Assembly (NCBI GenBank): GCA_937942875.1
Contig: CALEBT010000038.1
Coordinates: forward strand, 27,379 to 91,378
Source: an uncultured Ignavibacterium sp.
GTDB taxonomy: Bacteria; Bacteroidota; Ignavibacteria; Ignavibacteriales; Ignavibacteriaceae
DNA length: 64,000 nt
Direction: 5' to 3'
This document shows, piece after piece, positions 9,766 through 20,623 of this stretch; within the stretch, counting starts at the first letter, position 1; every line of letters starts with the position of its first letter. The translations under genes and the position numbers were made by a program. The notes below the pieces were generated by a model. That model saw only the letters and a list, made by a program, of their open reading frames with translations. It did not search any database and was not told the origin of the DNA.

Positions 9766-11607
9766 ATGTTTATCAGAAAGATTTTTATAATTAGCTTGAT
9801 TTTGTACAGTGTCAGTTTTACTCAAAACATAAAATTTGCCTGGCTCACAGATATTCATATCGGTTATCCTTCCTCAGAAAAAGATTTAATATCATCTGTA
9901 AATAGTATCAATTCATTTGAAGATGTCTCGTTTACAATAGTCTCTGGAGATATAACTGCAACAGGAACTTTGGAAGAGCTAAGTCTGGCTAAATCAATTT
10001 TGGATAAACTTAACAAACCTTATTTTTTAATTCCCGGAAATCACGATACGAAATGGAGTGAATCTGGCTGTACTGACTTTATCAGGCTTTGGGGTAATGA
10101 TAGATTTGTCTTTAAAGTTGAAGAAATCGTTTTTATTGGTTTACATCAAGGACCGAGAATGAGAATGGCTGACGGACATTTTGCTCCCGAAGATTTAAGA
10201 TGGTTTGATTCTGTAACAATTTCGTTATCCGAGAAAGAAAAAGTAATTTTTATTACTCACTATCCATTGGATGAAAGCATTAGCAACTGGTATGAAATAA
10301 CGGAAAGATTAAAAAGAATTAACACTCAGTTTGTTCTTTTTGGACACGGACACAGAAACAAATTATTTAATTTTGAAGGCATCGAAGGAATTATGGGAAG
10401 GTCTAATTTAAGTTTATATTCAGATGCAAGCGGCTATAATCTGGTTGAAATTAAAAAAGATTCTGTGTTCTTCTTTGAAAAGAATTCAGTTAAAGAAGAA
10501 TTACTATTGTGGCATTACACAAATCTTGAAATAAAAGATTATACACTTCAAAATGACTTTATCAGACCTGATTATTCAATCAATAGTCAATATAATAATA
10601 TTAAAGTAATGTGGAAGCACAATACTGGTTATACGATTGGCTCTTCAGCAATTGTATCCGATAACTCAATCTTTATCGGTGATGTTTCTGGTAAATTCTA
10701 TTCCCTTGACATCGAATCTGGAAAAATCAGATGGATATATAAAACCAGAAATTCAATTTATTCAACTGCTGCAGTTTGTGATAATTATTTAGTCTTTGGT
10801 TCTGCAGATAGCTCGATTTATTGTTTGCATAAAAATAACGGAAATCTTATATGGGAATTTAGAACCCAAGCAGCAATATTAGGTTCACCTCTTATTTATG
10901 ATAATAAAGTTTTCATTGGAGGAAGTGACAGAAAGTTTCGTGCATTGGATCTTTTATCCGGAAAATTAATTTGGGAATTTGGTGAATTAAAAGGTTTTGT
11001 TGAATCTAAACCTGTCTTTTATGATAATAAAATTTTCTTCGGTGCTTGGGATGAACATTTCTACTGTCTTGATTATAAAACAGGTAATCTCATTTGGAAA
11101 TGGAAGGGTGATGAAAGTGGCATATTTCTATCTCCTGCAGTATGCCAACCTGTAATTTCAAATGAAGTTTTATTCTTAGTTGCTCCAAGCAGAAAAATTA
11201 CTGCCTTAGATATTCACTCCGGCAAGGAATACTGGAAAACAAATAAATATAAAGTTCGCGAGACAATTGGTATCTCTAAATCAGGTGATAAAATTTTTCT
11301 CAGAACTATGAATGATACAATCCTTGCAATACCAGCGGACAAAGAATTAAAAGAACCATTGTGGATTACAAATTGTGGTTTTGGTTATGATATCAGCTCT
11401 GCTCAGATAATTGAAAATAATGGAGTAATTTTTTATCCTAATAAAAATGGTGTAATTTACTCTTTAGACTCAAACAACGGAGAATTATTTTGGAAATATA
11501 AAATCTCAAATGTGTTTATAAATACTCTCACATTCATAGATAGAAACAATTTAATAGCAACTGATTTCGATGGAAATGTTAGTTACATTAGATGGGATGA
11601 AAAATGA
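9766..11607 (+). CDS. Secreted metallophosphoesterase fused to PQQ/BamB-like beta-propeller repeats
   Basis: Signal peptide; WLTDIHIG...SGDITATG...IPGNHD...GHGH calcineurin-like motifs; C-terminal repeats such as LDIESGKIRWIYKTRNSIYS and LDLLSGKLIWEF. Confidence 0.85.
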   Translation: MFIRKIFIISLILYSVSFTQNIKFAWLTDIHIGYPSSEKDLISSVNSINSFEDVSFTIVSGDITATGTLEELSLAKSILDKLNKPYFLIPGNHDTKWSESGCTDFIRLWGNDRFVFKVEEIVFIGLHQGPRMRMADGHFAPEDLRWFDSVTISLSEKEKVIFITHYPLDESISNWYEITERLKRINTQFVLFGHGHRNKLFNFEGIEGIMGRSNLSLYSDASGYNLVEIKKDSVFFFEKNSVKEELLLWHYTNLEIKDYTLQNDFIRPDYSINSQYNNIKVMWKHNTGYTIGSSAIVSDNSIFIGDVSGKFYSLDIESGKIRWIYKTRNSIYSTAAVCDNYLVFGSADSSIYCLHKNNGNLIWEFRTQAAILGSPLIYDNKVFIGGSDRKFRALDLLSGKLIWEFGELKGFVESKPVFYDNKIFFGAWDEHFYCLDYKTGNLIWKWKGDESGIFLSPAVCQPVISNEVLFLVAPSRKITALDIHSGKEYWKTNKYKVRETIGISKSGDKIFLRTMNDTILAIPADKELKEPLWITNCGFGYDISSAQIIENNGVIFYPNKNGVIYSLDSNNGELFWKYKISNVFINTLTFIDRNNLIATDFDGNVSYIRWDEK

Positions 11608-11642
11608 ATTTTGGAAAGGAGTTTATTAAATATACCTGATAA

Positions 11643-13265
11643 TCAATAAGTTCTGTTCTGAATTATTGTATCACTAAGGTAATTATCATCAGTGTTGGGA
11701 TAATCAATTGTATAATGCAAACCTCTACTTTCTTTTCTCATTTCTGCAGATTTTATGATGATATAAGCACAGGCAATTAAATTTCTTGCTTCTAGAATAT
11801 CATTGTAAATTTTTGTCTTTTTATAAAGTGATTCATTCTCTTGATAAAGATAAAAAATTCTTGTTTTAGCCCTCTGAAGTCTTTGATTTGACCTTACTAT
11901 TCCCACATAATCCCACATAGTATGTTTTACTTCTTTGATTGTGTGCGTTACTAAAACTCTTTCATCTTGTGTTAGTGTACCTGAATCATCCCAGTCTGGA
12001 ATTTCCGGCAACTTTACTCTCTTATCTTCTAAAAACTGTTTTATTGATTTAGCGGCTCTGTCAGAATAAACAACAGCCTCTAAAAGTGAATTACTGGCTA
12101 ATCTATTAGCACCGTGCACACCTGTCATCGTAACTTCACCGCAAGCATATAAACCATTAAGGGATGTTTGCGCATTTTTATCGACCATAACTCCACCACA
12201 AACATAATGAGCTGAAGGAACAACTGGAATAAACTCTGTGGTTATATCAATTCCAAGACGAAGACAAGTATTATATATATTAGGAAACCTTTCAATAATT
12301 TCGTTTTTATCTTTAAATGTTATATCAAGGTAAATAAATTCATCTCCTCTTTTTTTTAATTCATTATCAATTGCACGAGCTACGATGTCTCTGGGTGCTA
12401 GTTCTTTTCTTGGATCGTACTTTTCCATAAAAGCATTTCCATCTTTAGTCCTTAAAATTCCTCCAAAGCCTCGCACAGCCTCTGAAATTAAAAAAGACCT
12501 TGATTCAAATTCGGGTAAAGATGATGAACCAAACAATGCTGTTGGATGAAATTGAATGAACTCCATATTTGCAATTTTTACTCCAGCTCTATATGCCATT
12601 GCAAAACCATCACCAGTTGCAATTTTCGGATTAGTTGTATGCAGATAAACCTGTCCTAAACCACCACTTGCAAGTAAAGTGGCTTTTGATTGAATTTTAA
12701 CAACTTCATTGGTTTGAGAGTTTAAGGCATAAACACCATAACAATTTTTATTTTCAATCGTTAAATTTTTATTCTTTCTTAGATTGTGTTCAGTTAAAAA
12801 ATCAATAGCAGTATAATTTTCTAATAAAATTATGTTGGATCTTTGATTAACAGAATTAATCAAAGCTCTTTCTATTTCTTGTCCTGTTAAATCTTTAGCG
12901 TGTAGAATTCTTGAGTGAGAATGACCACCTTCTTTTACTAAATCGAATTTTCCATTTATCTCTGTAAATTTTGTCCCAATGTTTATTAAATCTTTTATTC
13001 TTTCTGGACCTTCTTTAACCATCATCTCAACAGTATCACGATGGCAAAGACCTGCTCCGGCAATCAAAGTATCCTGAATATGTTTCTCAAACGAATCATT
13101 ACTATCTATTACTGATGCAATCCCACCTTGAGCATAATTTGTATTAGATTCAGTTTTATCCTTTTTTGTTATAAGAATAACTTCTGCAAATTCAGAAATT
13201 TTGAGTGCTGCAAATAAACCTGCAATACCACTTCCAATTACTAATACGTCAGTTTTATAGTTCAT
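11643..13265 (-). CDS. nadB: L-aspartate oxidase
   Basis: [12 protein letters not shown] motif; [40 protein letters not shown]. Confidence 0.93.
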   Translation of the reverse strand: MNYKTDVLVIGSGIAGLFAALKISEFAEVILITKKDKTESNTNYAQGGIASVIDSNDSFEKHIQDTLIAGAGLCHRDTVEMMVKEGPERIKDLINIGTKFTEINGKFDLVKEGGHSHSRILHAKDLTGQEIERALINSVNQRSNIILLENYTAIDFLTEHNLRKNKNLTIENKNCYGVYALNSQTNEVVKIQSKATLLASGGLGQVYLHTTNPKIATGDGFAMAYRAGVKIANMEFIQFHPTALFGSSSLPEFESRSFLISEAVRGFGGILRTKDGNAFMEKYDPRKELAPRDIVARAIDNELKKRGDEFIYLDITFKDKNEIIERFPNIYNTCLRLGIDITTEFIPVVPSAHYVCGGVMVDKNAQTSLNGLYACGEVTMTGVHGANRLASNSLLEAVVYSDRAAKSIKQFLEDKRVKLPEIPDWDDSGTLTQDERVLVTHTIKEVKHTMWDYVGIVRSNQRLQRAKTRIFYLYQENESLYKKTKIYNDILEARNLIACAYIIIKSAEMRKESRGLHYTIDYPNTDDNYLSDTIIQNRTY

Positions 13266-13269
13266 ACCT

Positions 13270-13977
13270 TTAAATAAAAATTTTCTTTGAAATAAATAAA
13301 TAAGCAGTAAGAATTAAATAATTAAAAGAAGAAATTAGTATTGATATTATTAGATTCAATTTTAAGGCAAGCATTCCTTTTATCTGCATAAAAAAAGACC
13401 AGATAATCAATACTAATTCAAATCCAGCAAGTACATAAAAGACATTGGCTTTTATATCATAAGGATATGGATTATTAGAAAACAAGTATTTACCAAAAAC
13501 AGCTAATTCAATCGGATAAAGTAATAATAGTGCAATAATTGATGGGAAAAATGAGTAAATAAAAACACTAAAAACATCTTTAATCCTTGTATGAATTCCT
13601 AGTTTCTTTATAAAAATGAAATTGATATAAGTCATAATAGTTATTATTAAACCAGAAGATATTAAGAAATAGATTGAAATATTTAATAGATCAAAATCAG
13701 AATCTTGAGTTAAATATGGCACTGATAAAAATCTTGAAAGGATTAAGAATCTAAATGATAGAAGTGCCAATAAAATAAAAACATAATTTTTATTTTTCGA
13801 AAAGATAATTCTTTGAAAAGCAATATTTGGACTTTCTATCAGTAATAAAATTATTTCTCCAAAGTCGATATTGGGAATTTTATCTCTTAGAAAAAAGTTA
13901 CAATCTGAGCAATTGAGATTAAAATAAGAATTTTCTGCTTTGCAGTTTGGACAAACTATTATACTTGAGTTATTCAT
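13270..13977 (-). CDS. Zinc-ribbon plus multi-TM (Yip1-like) membrane protein
   Basis: N-terminal [18 protein letters not shown] zinc ribbon followed by about 5 hydrophobic segments. Confidence 0.6.
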   Translation of the reverse strand: MNNSSIIVCPNCKAENSYFNLNCSDCNFFLRDKIPNIDFGEIILLLIESPNIAFQRIIFSKNKNYVFILLALLSFRFLILSRFLSVPYLTQDSDFDLLNISIYFLISSGLIITIMTYINFIFIKKLGIHTRIKDVFSVFIYSFFPSIIALLLLYPIELAVFGKYLFSNNPYPYDIKANVFYVLAGFELVLIIWSFFMQIKGMLALKLNLIISILISSFNYLILTAYLFISKKIFI

Positions 13978-14471
13978 CTCAAATGAATTAGAAAATTAAC
14001 TTTAAAATCATTTAATGAATTACTTTCTATATAGAAATCAAAAAGATGAGCATCAACATAAGCATCAACAAGATTGATGAAGTATAATAATCCTAAATAA
14101 ATTGCGAATTTGTCCCTTTGATCTCTGTAAAAATCTCTTCTGATTTTGTATATGCTTTGATTATTTATTTGATAAAGCACCTGATTATCTTTGTATAATT
14201 TGTTTAAATCTGACCAGTTATATATGAACCAACCAGCAAAGCCCCAGATTATCGGTAATTTCCAATATGACTCATTATAAATTTGTCCAAATCCCGGAAG
14301 GATAGCACTTCTAAGAACAGCTCCCCATGGAGATTTTTGCATAATAAATACAGAGTCATTTGATTTGTTTTCTGAGAAAATAAAAGAAGTGTCAGCTTGT
14401 GGAAATAAAATTGATGAAAAGAGAATAAACAGTAAAATAATTTTAACTGATTTTTTCATTGAGTGAATCAA
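13974..14471 (-). CDS. DUF5683-type membrane protein
   Basis: SPWGAVLRSAILPGFGQIYNESYWKLPIIWG motif; adjacent to parB; likely true start at MKKSV (14459). Confidence 0.7.
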   Translation of the reverse strand: MIHSMKKSVKIILLFILFSSILFPQADTSFIFSENKSNDSVFIMQKSPWGAVLRSAILPGFGQIYNESYWKLPIIWGFAGWFIYNWSDLNKLYKDNQVLYQINNQSIYKIRRDFYRDQRDKFAIYLGLLYFINLVDAYVDAHLFDFYIESNSLNDFKVNFLIHLR

Positions 14472-15393
14472 TCATTTCGATAATTCTTTCAAGCTCATCA
14501 TTCGAATAAAATTGTATTATTATTTCACCTGCTCCGTTTGATTTCTGATTACAAATAACTTTTGTTCCAAATATTTTTTGAAATCTATCCTCTAACTCAT
14601 TTATATGTATATTTATATTTTTTCGAGATGAAAAGGATTTAATTAACACACTGCTATTATTTCCGCTGGAGACAACAGTTTTAGCCAACTTTTCAATTTT
14701 TCTTACAGATAAATTTTCTTCAACTACCTTTTCATATGCAAGGATTTGAAGTCTTTCATTTGGCAGGCTTAAAATTGCTCTCGCATGTCCCATAGTTATT
14801 TTTTCTTCGACTAAAGCTTTTTGAATAACTTCTGGTAACTTTAATAATCTAATCGTATTTGCAACAGTTGTCCTGTCTTTACCAATTTTTTCTGCAATCT
14901 CTTCCTGAGTCAAATGACACTCGCTCATTAGTCTTTTATATGCTTGCGCAATTTCTATAGGATTTAATCTCTCTCTCTGAATATTTTCAATCAGTGCAAG
15001 AGCTAAAAGAATTTCATCAGAATCAACTTTTATTATGTAAGATGGAATTTCTTTATAACCTAATTCTTTGAATGCACGTAATCTTCTTTCCCCGGAAATA
15101 AGTTGGTAATGATTAGCCTGAGTTCTTCTAACAGTTATTGGCTGAATAAGTCCGTTTAATAAAATAGATTTTTTCAATTCCTCCAGAGCAGCAGAATCGA
15201 AAGTCATTCTGGGTTGATAAGGATTTGGTAGAATTAAATCAACAGAAATTTTTGCAAGGATATTTTCTAACTTACCATCATCATTTTTCAGGTTTGCTAA
15301 TTCTTCAGAATATTTGATTTCCCTTTCATCATTTATCGATGAATTTATAAGAGCATCTAAACCTCGTCCTAAACTAGATCTTGTTTTAGACAT
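14443..15393 (-). CDS. parB: ParB/Spo0J chromosome partitioning protein
   Basis: [10 protein letters not shown]-terminus; [48 protein letters not shown]. Confidence 0.95.
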   Translation of the reverse strand: MSKTRSSLGRGLDALINSSINDEREIKYSEELANLKNDDGKLENILAKISVDLILPNPYQPRMTFDSAALEELKKSILLNGLIQPITVRRTQANHYQLISGERRLRAFKELGYKEIPSYIIKVDSDEILLALALIENIQRERLNPIEIAQAYKRLMSECHLTQEEIAEKIGKDRTTVANTIRLLKLPEVIQKALVEEKITMGHARAILSLPNERLQILAYEKVVEENLSVRKIEKLAKTVVSSGNNSSVLIKSFSSRKNINIHINELEDRFQKIFGTKVICNQKSNGAGEIIIQFYSNDELERIIEMIDSLNEKIS

Positions 15394-16171
15394 TGATATA
15401 TTCAGAATTTGTTAATGAATTACGTTCGATTATTTCAGAAGCTAAAGCCATATAACTTTTTGCTCCGGATGAAACTGCATCATAAAATATTATTGGTTTA
15501 CCATAACTCGGAGCTTCTGATATTCTGACATTTCTATGAATTATAGTATTAAATACTTTATCACCAAAATATTTTTTTACTTCTTCAGCCACTTGATGAG
15601 ATAATCGCAATCTTGAATCAAACATTGTTAGTAAAACGCCTTCAACTATAAGATTTTTGTTATAATGCTTTTTGACAATATTTATCGTGTTTAACAATTT
15701 GCCCAAACCTTCCAAAGCATAATACTCACACTGAACCGGAATCAGTACAGAATCAGCAGCGGTTAAAGCATTTAGAGTTAGAAGACTCAGAGAAGGTGGA
15801 CAATCTATAAGAATATAATCATATTTATCAACGATAGGGGCAAGAGCATTCTTTAAAATAACTTCTCTTGAAGAAAAATTTATTAATTCAATTTCAGCTC
15901 CTACAAGATTTATATGCGAAGGCAGAATATCAAGATAAGGAATAAAAGAGTTAATTATTATTTCCTCTGCCTTTTTATTACCAATTAATAAATCATAAAC
16001 AGATGTAGAATTATTATGAATCCCCAATCCAGATGTTGAATTTGCCTGTGGATCAATATCAATCAATAATGTACGTTTTTCAGCACTAGCTAAAGACGAT
16101 GAAAGATTGACGGCAGAAGTCGTTTTACCTACTCCTCCTTTTTGGTTTGCTATAGCTATTATTTTACCCAT
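15386..16171 (-). CDS. parA: ParA/Soj partition ATPase
   Basis: [20 protein letters not shown] deviant Walker [14 protein letters not shown]. Confidence 0.95.
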   Translation of the reverse strand: MGKIIAIANQKGGVGKTTSAVNLSSSLASAEKRTLLIDIDPQANSTSGLGIHNNSTSVYDLLIGNKKAEEIIINSFIPYLDILPSHINLVGAEIELINFSSREVILKNALAPIVDKYDYILIDCPPSLSLLTLNALTAADSVLIPVQCEYYALEGLGKLLNTINIVKKHYNKNLIVEGVLLTMFDSRLRLSHQVAEEVKKYFGDKVFNTIIHRNVRISEAPSYGKPIIFYDAVSSGAKSYMALASEIIERNSLTNSEYINV

Positions 16172-16198
16172 AGAATCTTAAATTATTACTAAAAAAAT

Positions 16199-16873
16199 TT
16201 ATATTTCAATTTCTTCACCGAATTTCATTAAATAACACTTAAATCCTTTAGCTTCAACCTTTTGTTTAAAGATTTCGGGGTCTGCTTTGATTATTTCAAA
16301 TGTATTATAATGAATTGGAATCACATTTTTAGGATTAACAAATTCAACTGCTTTTACAGCATCTTCAATTCCCATAGTGAAATTGTCACCTATTGGTAAA
16401 AACATATAATCAATATTATTCATTTCACCAATAAGCTTCATATCATAGAAAAGTCCTGTGTCTCCTGTATGATAAATAGTTTTTCCATCAATATTCAATA
16501 TCACTCCAGCTGCCTCACCAGCATACTGACCATCTGGTGTGATTGAGCCGTGATGTGCAATTGTAAATTTAACTGTACCAAAATCAAATTTTCTGCTTCC
16601 ACCTATGTGCATATTATGTGCATTTAATCCTTTAGCTTTTAACCATTCAGCGAGCTCATTTACACATATAAATAAAGGATTATTTCTATTTCCAATTTTT
16701 AGTGAATCTCCTAAATGATCACCGTGTGCGTGAGTCAGAATTATAAAATCCGGGTTAACATCTTTTGATTTAGTACTGCTAACGGGATTATCATCAAGAA
16801 ATGGATCTACTAATATTTCATGTTTATCTGTTTTTATTTGTAGCGCAGAATGTCCGAAATATTTAACTTTCAT
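16199..16873 (-). CDS. UPF0173 family metal-dependent hydrolase
   Basis: MKVKYFGHSALQI...THAHGDHLGD...HTGDTGLF metallo-beta-lactamase motifs. Confidence 0.88.
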   Translation of the reverse strand: MKVKYFGHSALQIKTDKHEILVDPFLDDNPVSSTKSKDVNPDFIILTHAHGDHLGDSLKIGNRNNPLFICVNELAEWLKAKGLNAHNMHIGGSRKFDFGTVKFTIAHHGSITPDGQYAGEAAGVILNIDGKTIYHTGDTGLFYDMKLIGEMNNIDYMFLPIGDNFTMGIEDAVKAVEFVNPKNVIPIHYNTFEIIKADPEIFKQKVEAKGFKCYLMKFGEEIEI

Positions 16874-16888
16874 AACTGACCTCCTATT

Positions 16889-17341
16889 CTAGTTTATTTC
16901 CCTTAAAAATTGTTTAAGAGCTTTACTATTTAAAAATTTTTCTATCTGATTAATTAGTTCATTCTCTAAATTTGCTCTATTTTCTTTGACCTTATCTATG
17001 ATTATGTCTTCAATTTCCACAGCGGACGCTTTTAATTTTTCAAGATTTAATAGAAGTACATCCAAATCTCTCACTTCACCAGAGAGATTCTGAAGTTTTT
17101 CAATTTTATTGTAAAATTTACTAAAAAGTAATTCATCATAACAGACTAAAAATAACTCTAAATTGTAGCGCACTCTTCTTAATCCAATTCGAACATCGTG
17201 CAAATTTTCAATGGTTTTATTACTTAAATATTTATCGAATAGATCCAAAACAGTATTTACTCTTTGCCTCAAAATCAAATTTGCAATACTTTTAAGCTTT
17301 TTTGAATTTCTAAGCTTTGAGATTTTCCATTTCTTATTCAT
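16889..17341 (-). CDS. Short CHAD domain protein
   Basis: LHDVRIGLRRVRYNLELF ... GEVRDLDVLL typical CHAD motifs. Confidence 0.78.
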   Translation of the reverse strand: MNKKWKISKLRNSKKLKSIANLILRQRVNTVLDLFDKYLSNKTIENLHDVRIGLRRVRYNLELFLVCYDELLFSKFYNKIEKLQNLSGEVRDLDVLLLNLEKLKASAVEIEDIIIDKVKENRANLENELINQIEKFLNSKALKQFLREIN

Positions 17342-17343
17342 AA

Positions 17344-18009
17344 TTACATAAATAATATTTTTAAAAAACCTTTGATTGCTTGAAAAGATTTCATCTTGCT
17401 TTTTTCATTGGCATAAATTGTAGGAATATCCACAAAACCAATGCTGAATTTTTCTCTTACTGCTCTGACAATAATCTCGCTTTCAGCTTCAAATCCTGAA
17501 TTATGAATTGATATTTTTTGCAGTACTTTTTTCTTATAAGCTCTGTATCCACATTGACTGTCCTTAATTATTTTTTTCAACTTAAGCGATAACAAAAACG
17601 ATGTCAGATAATTACTTAAAATTCTGTGATATGGCATTTTCTTTAAGTCTGAAAGTCTATTTCCAATGACCACATCATATTTCTTAATTGCATCAAGAAA
17701 AACAGGTATATAATCTGGATCGTGCTGAAGATCAGCATCTAATGTTAAAATAATATCAAAATCAAGCTCGATCGCCAGTCTAAAACCGGATTTAAGAGCT
17801 GTACCTTTACCAAAATTTTTATCAAAAATTATTATTTCAACATTATCTAACTTTTTAATTAATTTCAAAGAATTATCCTTAGAACCATCATCCACAGCAA
17901 TAACTAAATCCACATATTTCAAAGTTTTCGTTATAACTTCAACGATAAAATCTTCCTCATTCAAGAAAGGAATAACAGCACAAACATTATTTTTTCTTAA
18001 AGTTATCAA
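17344..18009 (-). CDS. Family 2 glycosyltransferase (dolichyl-phosphate mannosyltransferase-like)
   Basis: AVIPFLNEEDF...AVDDGSKDNS...LDADLQHDPDYIP. Confidence 0.88.
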   Translation of the reverse strand: MITLRKNNVCAVIPFLNEEDFIVEVITKTLKYVDLVIAVDDGSKDNSLKLIKKLDNVEIIIFDKNFGKGTALKSGFRLAIELDFDIILTLDADLQHDPDYIPVFLDAIKKYDVVIGNRLSDLKKMPYHRILSNYLTSFLLSLKLKKIIKDSQCGYRAYKKKVLQKISIHNSGFEAESEIIVRAVREKFSIGFVDIPTIYANEKSKMKSFQAIKGFLKILFM

Positions 18010-18802
18010 AAATATTTTTCCAATTTTGAATTTGATTATACTTAATGCTGGAATTTATTCTATTTTTAAGTGATTGTTTTGAGAAACCTTTCTCTAAAAT
18101 TCCATCTTCAGCCAAAGAAATACTACCTGTTTCCTCTGAAACAATTAAACATAACACGTCCGCCTGTTCGGATATTCCTAATCCTGCTCTATGTCTCATT
18201 CCTAAAGTTTCATTGTTCCATTTTGTAAACTGTGAGAGGGGAAGTGTAACTCTTGCAGCTTCAATAATATCGCCTTTTATAACAACTGCACCATCGTGTA
18301 AAGGAGATCTTGGAAAAAAAATAGAAGTAAGTAGGGATTTAGTCAATCGGGCGTTCAGTAATTCACCGGTTTCGGCAAAACCTCTTATACCTGAAGATTT
18401 AATTAGTACTATTAATGCACCGTGTTGATGCTGCGATAATTCAAATACAGCATCTACAATAATATCAGTCGGAAAATTAGCCTCAACTCTGAAAATATTT
18501 TTAATTACTGGATTTCGGGCTAATAAAACCAGAATTCTTCTGATTTCAGGTTGGAATAATATTACAAAAGCAAGCACCCAAACATCTGTTATAAGTTTTA
18601 ATAACCAGCTGACTGCTCTTAAGTGTATTAACTGGGCAATAAAAGAAATAAATAAAATTATTAGTAAACCAACGAAAATCTGAGAAGCAACAGTTCCTCT
18701 TAAAGTAGAGTATAATTTATAGAAAATTAAAGCTACAATTGATATATCTATTATATCAGATAAGCTGATTGTAAGGAAACCTATTTTAAATAATTCGACC
18801 AA
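17987..18802 (-). CDS. cdaA: Membrane diadenylate cyclase
   Basis: N-terminal TM segments; DisA_N motifs HDGAVVIKGD and GMRHRAGLGISEQADVLCLIVSEETGSIS. Confidence 0.93.
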   Translation of the reverse strand: MVELFKIGFLTISLSDIIDISIVALIFYKLYSTLRGTVASQIFVGLLIILFISFIAQLIHLRAVSWLLKLITDVWVLAFVILFQPEIRRILVLLARNPVIKNIFRVEANFPTDIIVDAVFELSQHQHGALIVLIKSSGIRGFAETGELLNARLTKSLLTSIFFPRSPLHDGAVVIKGDIIEAARVTLPLSQFTKWNNETLGMRHRAGLGISEQADVLCLIVSEETGSISLAEDGILEKGFSKQSLKNRINSSIKYNQIQNWKNIFDNFKKK

Positions 18803-18806
18803 TTCT

Positions 18807-19946
18807 TTAAATAATTTTATTAATTAAATCAACTAACATTCTTCCGTTCTTTACATTATGAGTTCTAATTATTCTTGCTGTATTCATTATTGAGATTGTT
18901 TCTAATATACTTGACGGAAAATCTCTTTCATTTACTTCCAAATTTAATGTTTTACCAATAAATGATTTTCTCGAAAGCCCTATTAAAATTGGATAACCTA
19001 AAGTTGAAAATTCTTTAAGTCTTTTAATAATTGTAAAATTATCTCCAAAGCTTTTACCAAAACCGATACCCGGATCTACAATAATATTCTGAATATTATT
19101 ATTCTTAACTTCTTTAATTCTATAATACAAATAGTCATATATCTCTGAAATAACTTCATTATATGAGGGATTTAATTGCATAGTTTTAGGAATTCCTTTC
19201 ATATGCATAAGAATTACAGTTGCATTTCTATCTTTGCAAATATTTATCATATTTTCATCTCTGGTCATAGCACTTATATCATTAACAATTGTCGCTCCCA
19301 AATCTAGAGCACTAGCTGCAACTGTGCTTTTTGTTGTGTCAATGGAAATGATTAAATCACTATTTGCAGACAGTAATTTTTCAATAACAGGAAGAACTCT
19401 TCTTTTCTCTTCTTCTTCTGATATAAATTCTGAACCAGGCCTTGTTGATTCTCCTCCAATATCAATTATATCAGCTCCAGTATCAATCATACTTAACCCA
19501 TAATTTATAGCATCCTCTAGTCTGAAATAGTTACCTCCATCAGAAAATGAATCTGGAGTAACATTTAATATTCCCATTAAATAAGCTCTATTAAAGTCAA
19601 AGATTCTATTTCTAATCTGATATTTTTTATATGTTGGGTAATTATAATTATCTAATGATATCGTTATTTTGTTTACTAATTGATTTTTTGATCTTGACTT
19701 TGATAATTTATCTACTAAAATATCAGGATTATCGATAATCAGAAGATTTGAATGGGAGTTGTTTCTGGCAGTAAAATAATTTATTGATTCATTTTCAAAA
19801 AATTCGATTATGGAATTCTTTTCTTCAAAATCTAATTCTCTGATTTCAATAACTTCTTTTGAAATATCATTATTAACAATATTGTAAATTGTAGAAAAAT
19901 AAGAAAACAATGCATCGTCAATAATATTGATAACGTGAACAATCAT
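18807..19946 (-). CDS. folP: Dihydropteroate synthase with about 120-aa N-terminal extension
   Basis: LMGILNVTPDSFSDGG, DIIDIGGESTRPG, NDISAM; catalytic region starts near aa 125. Confidence 0.92.
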   Translation of the reverse strand: MIVHVINIIDDALFSYFSTIYNIVNNDISKEVIEIRELDFEEKNSIIEFFENESINYFTARNNSHSNLLIIDNPDILVDKLSKSRSKNQLVNKITISLDNYNYPTYKKYQIRNRIFDFNRAYLMGILNVTPDSFSDGGNYFRLEDAINYGLSMIDTGADIIDIGGESTRPGSEFISEEEEKRRVLPVIEKLLSANSDLIISIDTTKSTVAASALDLGATIVNDISAMTRDENMINICKDRNATVILMHMKGIPKTMQLNPSYNEVISEIYDYLYYRIKEVKNNNIQNIIVDPGIGFGKSFGDNFTIIKRLKEFSTLGYPILIGLSRKSFIGKTLNLEVNERDFPSSILETISIMNTARIIRTHNVKNGRMLVDLINKII

Positions 19947-19963
19947 AAAACCTGAGGTGATAG

Positions 19964-20623
19964 TTAAATAGAAGAAATAATATTTTTAAACTCTGTTACT
20001 GCAGCACTGACGTTATCAGCATTAAATATAGAAGCACCAGCCACAACAATATCAGTTCCTGCAATAATAACATCCTTAAGATTATCTTTGTTAATCCCAC
20101 CGTCAGTCTCAATCTGAAAGTTAAGATTGAGTTCCTTTTTCATTCTGTTCAGTTCGTTGATTTTTTTTATTGAAGATGGAATAAATTTTTGTCCACCAAA
20201 CCCCGGATTAACTGACATAATCAAAACAAAGTCAACATCTTCTAAAATGCTTGATAATGAGTGAACAGGAGTTGAAGGATTAATTACTACTCCGGCTTTC
20301 ACTCCTGATTCTTTTATTCCATTAATTGTTCTGTTAAGGTGAACAACTTCCTCAAAGTGAACAGAAATATAATTAGCTCCGGCATCAACAAATTCTGAAA
20401 TAAAATTATCTGGATTTTTTATCATCAAATGAACATCTATTGGAAGTTTGGTTATCTTCCTGATAGCATTTACTATAAATGGTCCGAATGTAATATTAGG
20501 AACAAACTGACCATCCATAATATCACAATGGATAATATCTGCGCCAGCCATTTCAATTAATCTGATTTGCTGGTTTAAATTTGAAAAATCTGCTGATAAA
20601 ATAGATGGTGCTAAAAGTTTCAT
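19964..20623 (-). CDS. rpe: Ribulose-phosphate 3-epimerase
   Basis: LAPSILSADFSNL, DIMDGQFVPNITFGP, MSVNPGFGGQKFI. Confidence 0.95.
   Translation of the reverse strand: MKLLAPSILSADFSNLNQQIRLIEMAGADIIHCDIMDGQFVPNITFGPFIVNAIRKITKLPIDVHLMIKNPDNFISEFVDAGANYISVHFEEVVHLNRTINGIKESGVKAGVVINPSTPVHSLSSILEDVDFVLIMSVNPGFGGQKFIPSSIKKINELNRMKKELNLNFQIETDGGINKDNLKDVIIAGTDIVVAGASIFNADNVSAAVTEFKNIISSI

Noticed and set aside
18045-18428. 127-aa plus-strand ORF
   Set aside because: Antisense to cdaA conserved domain; shadow ORF
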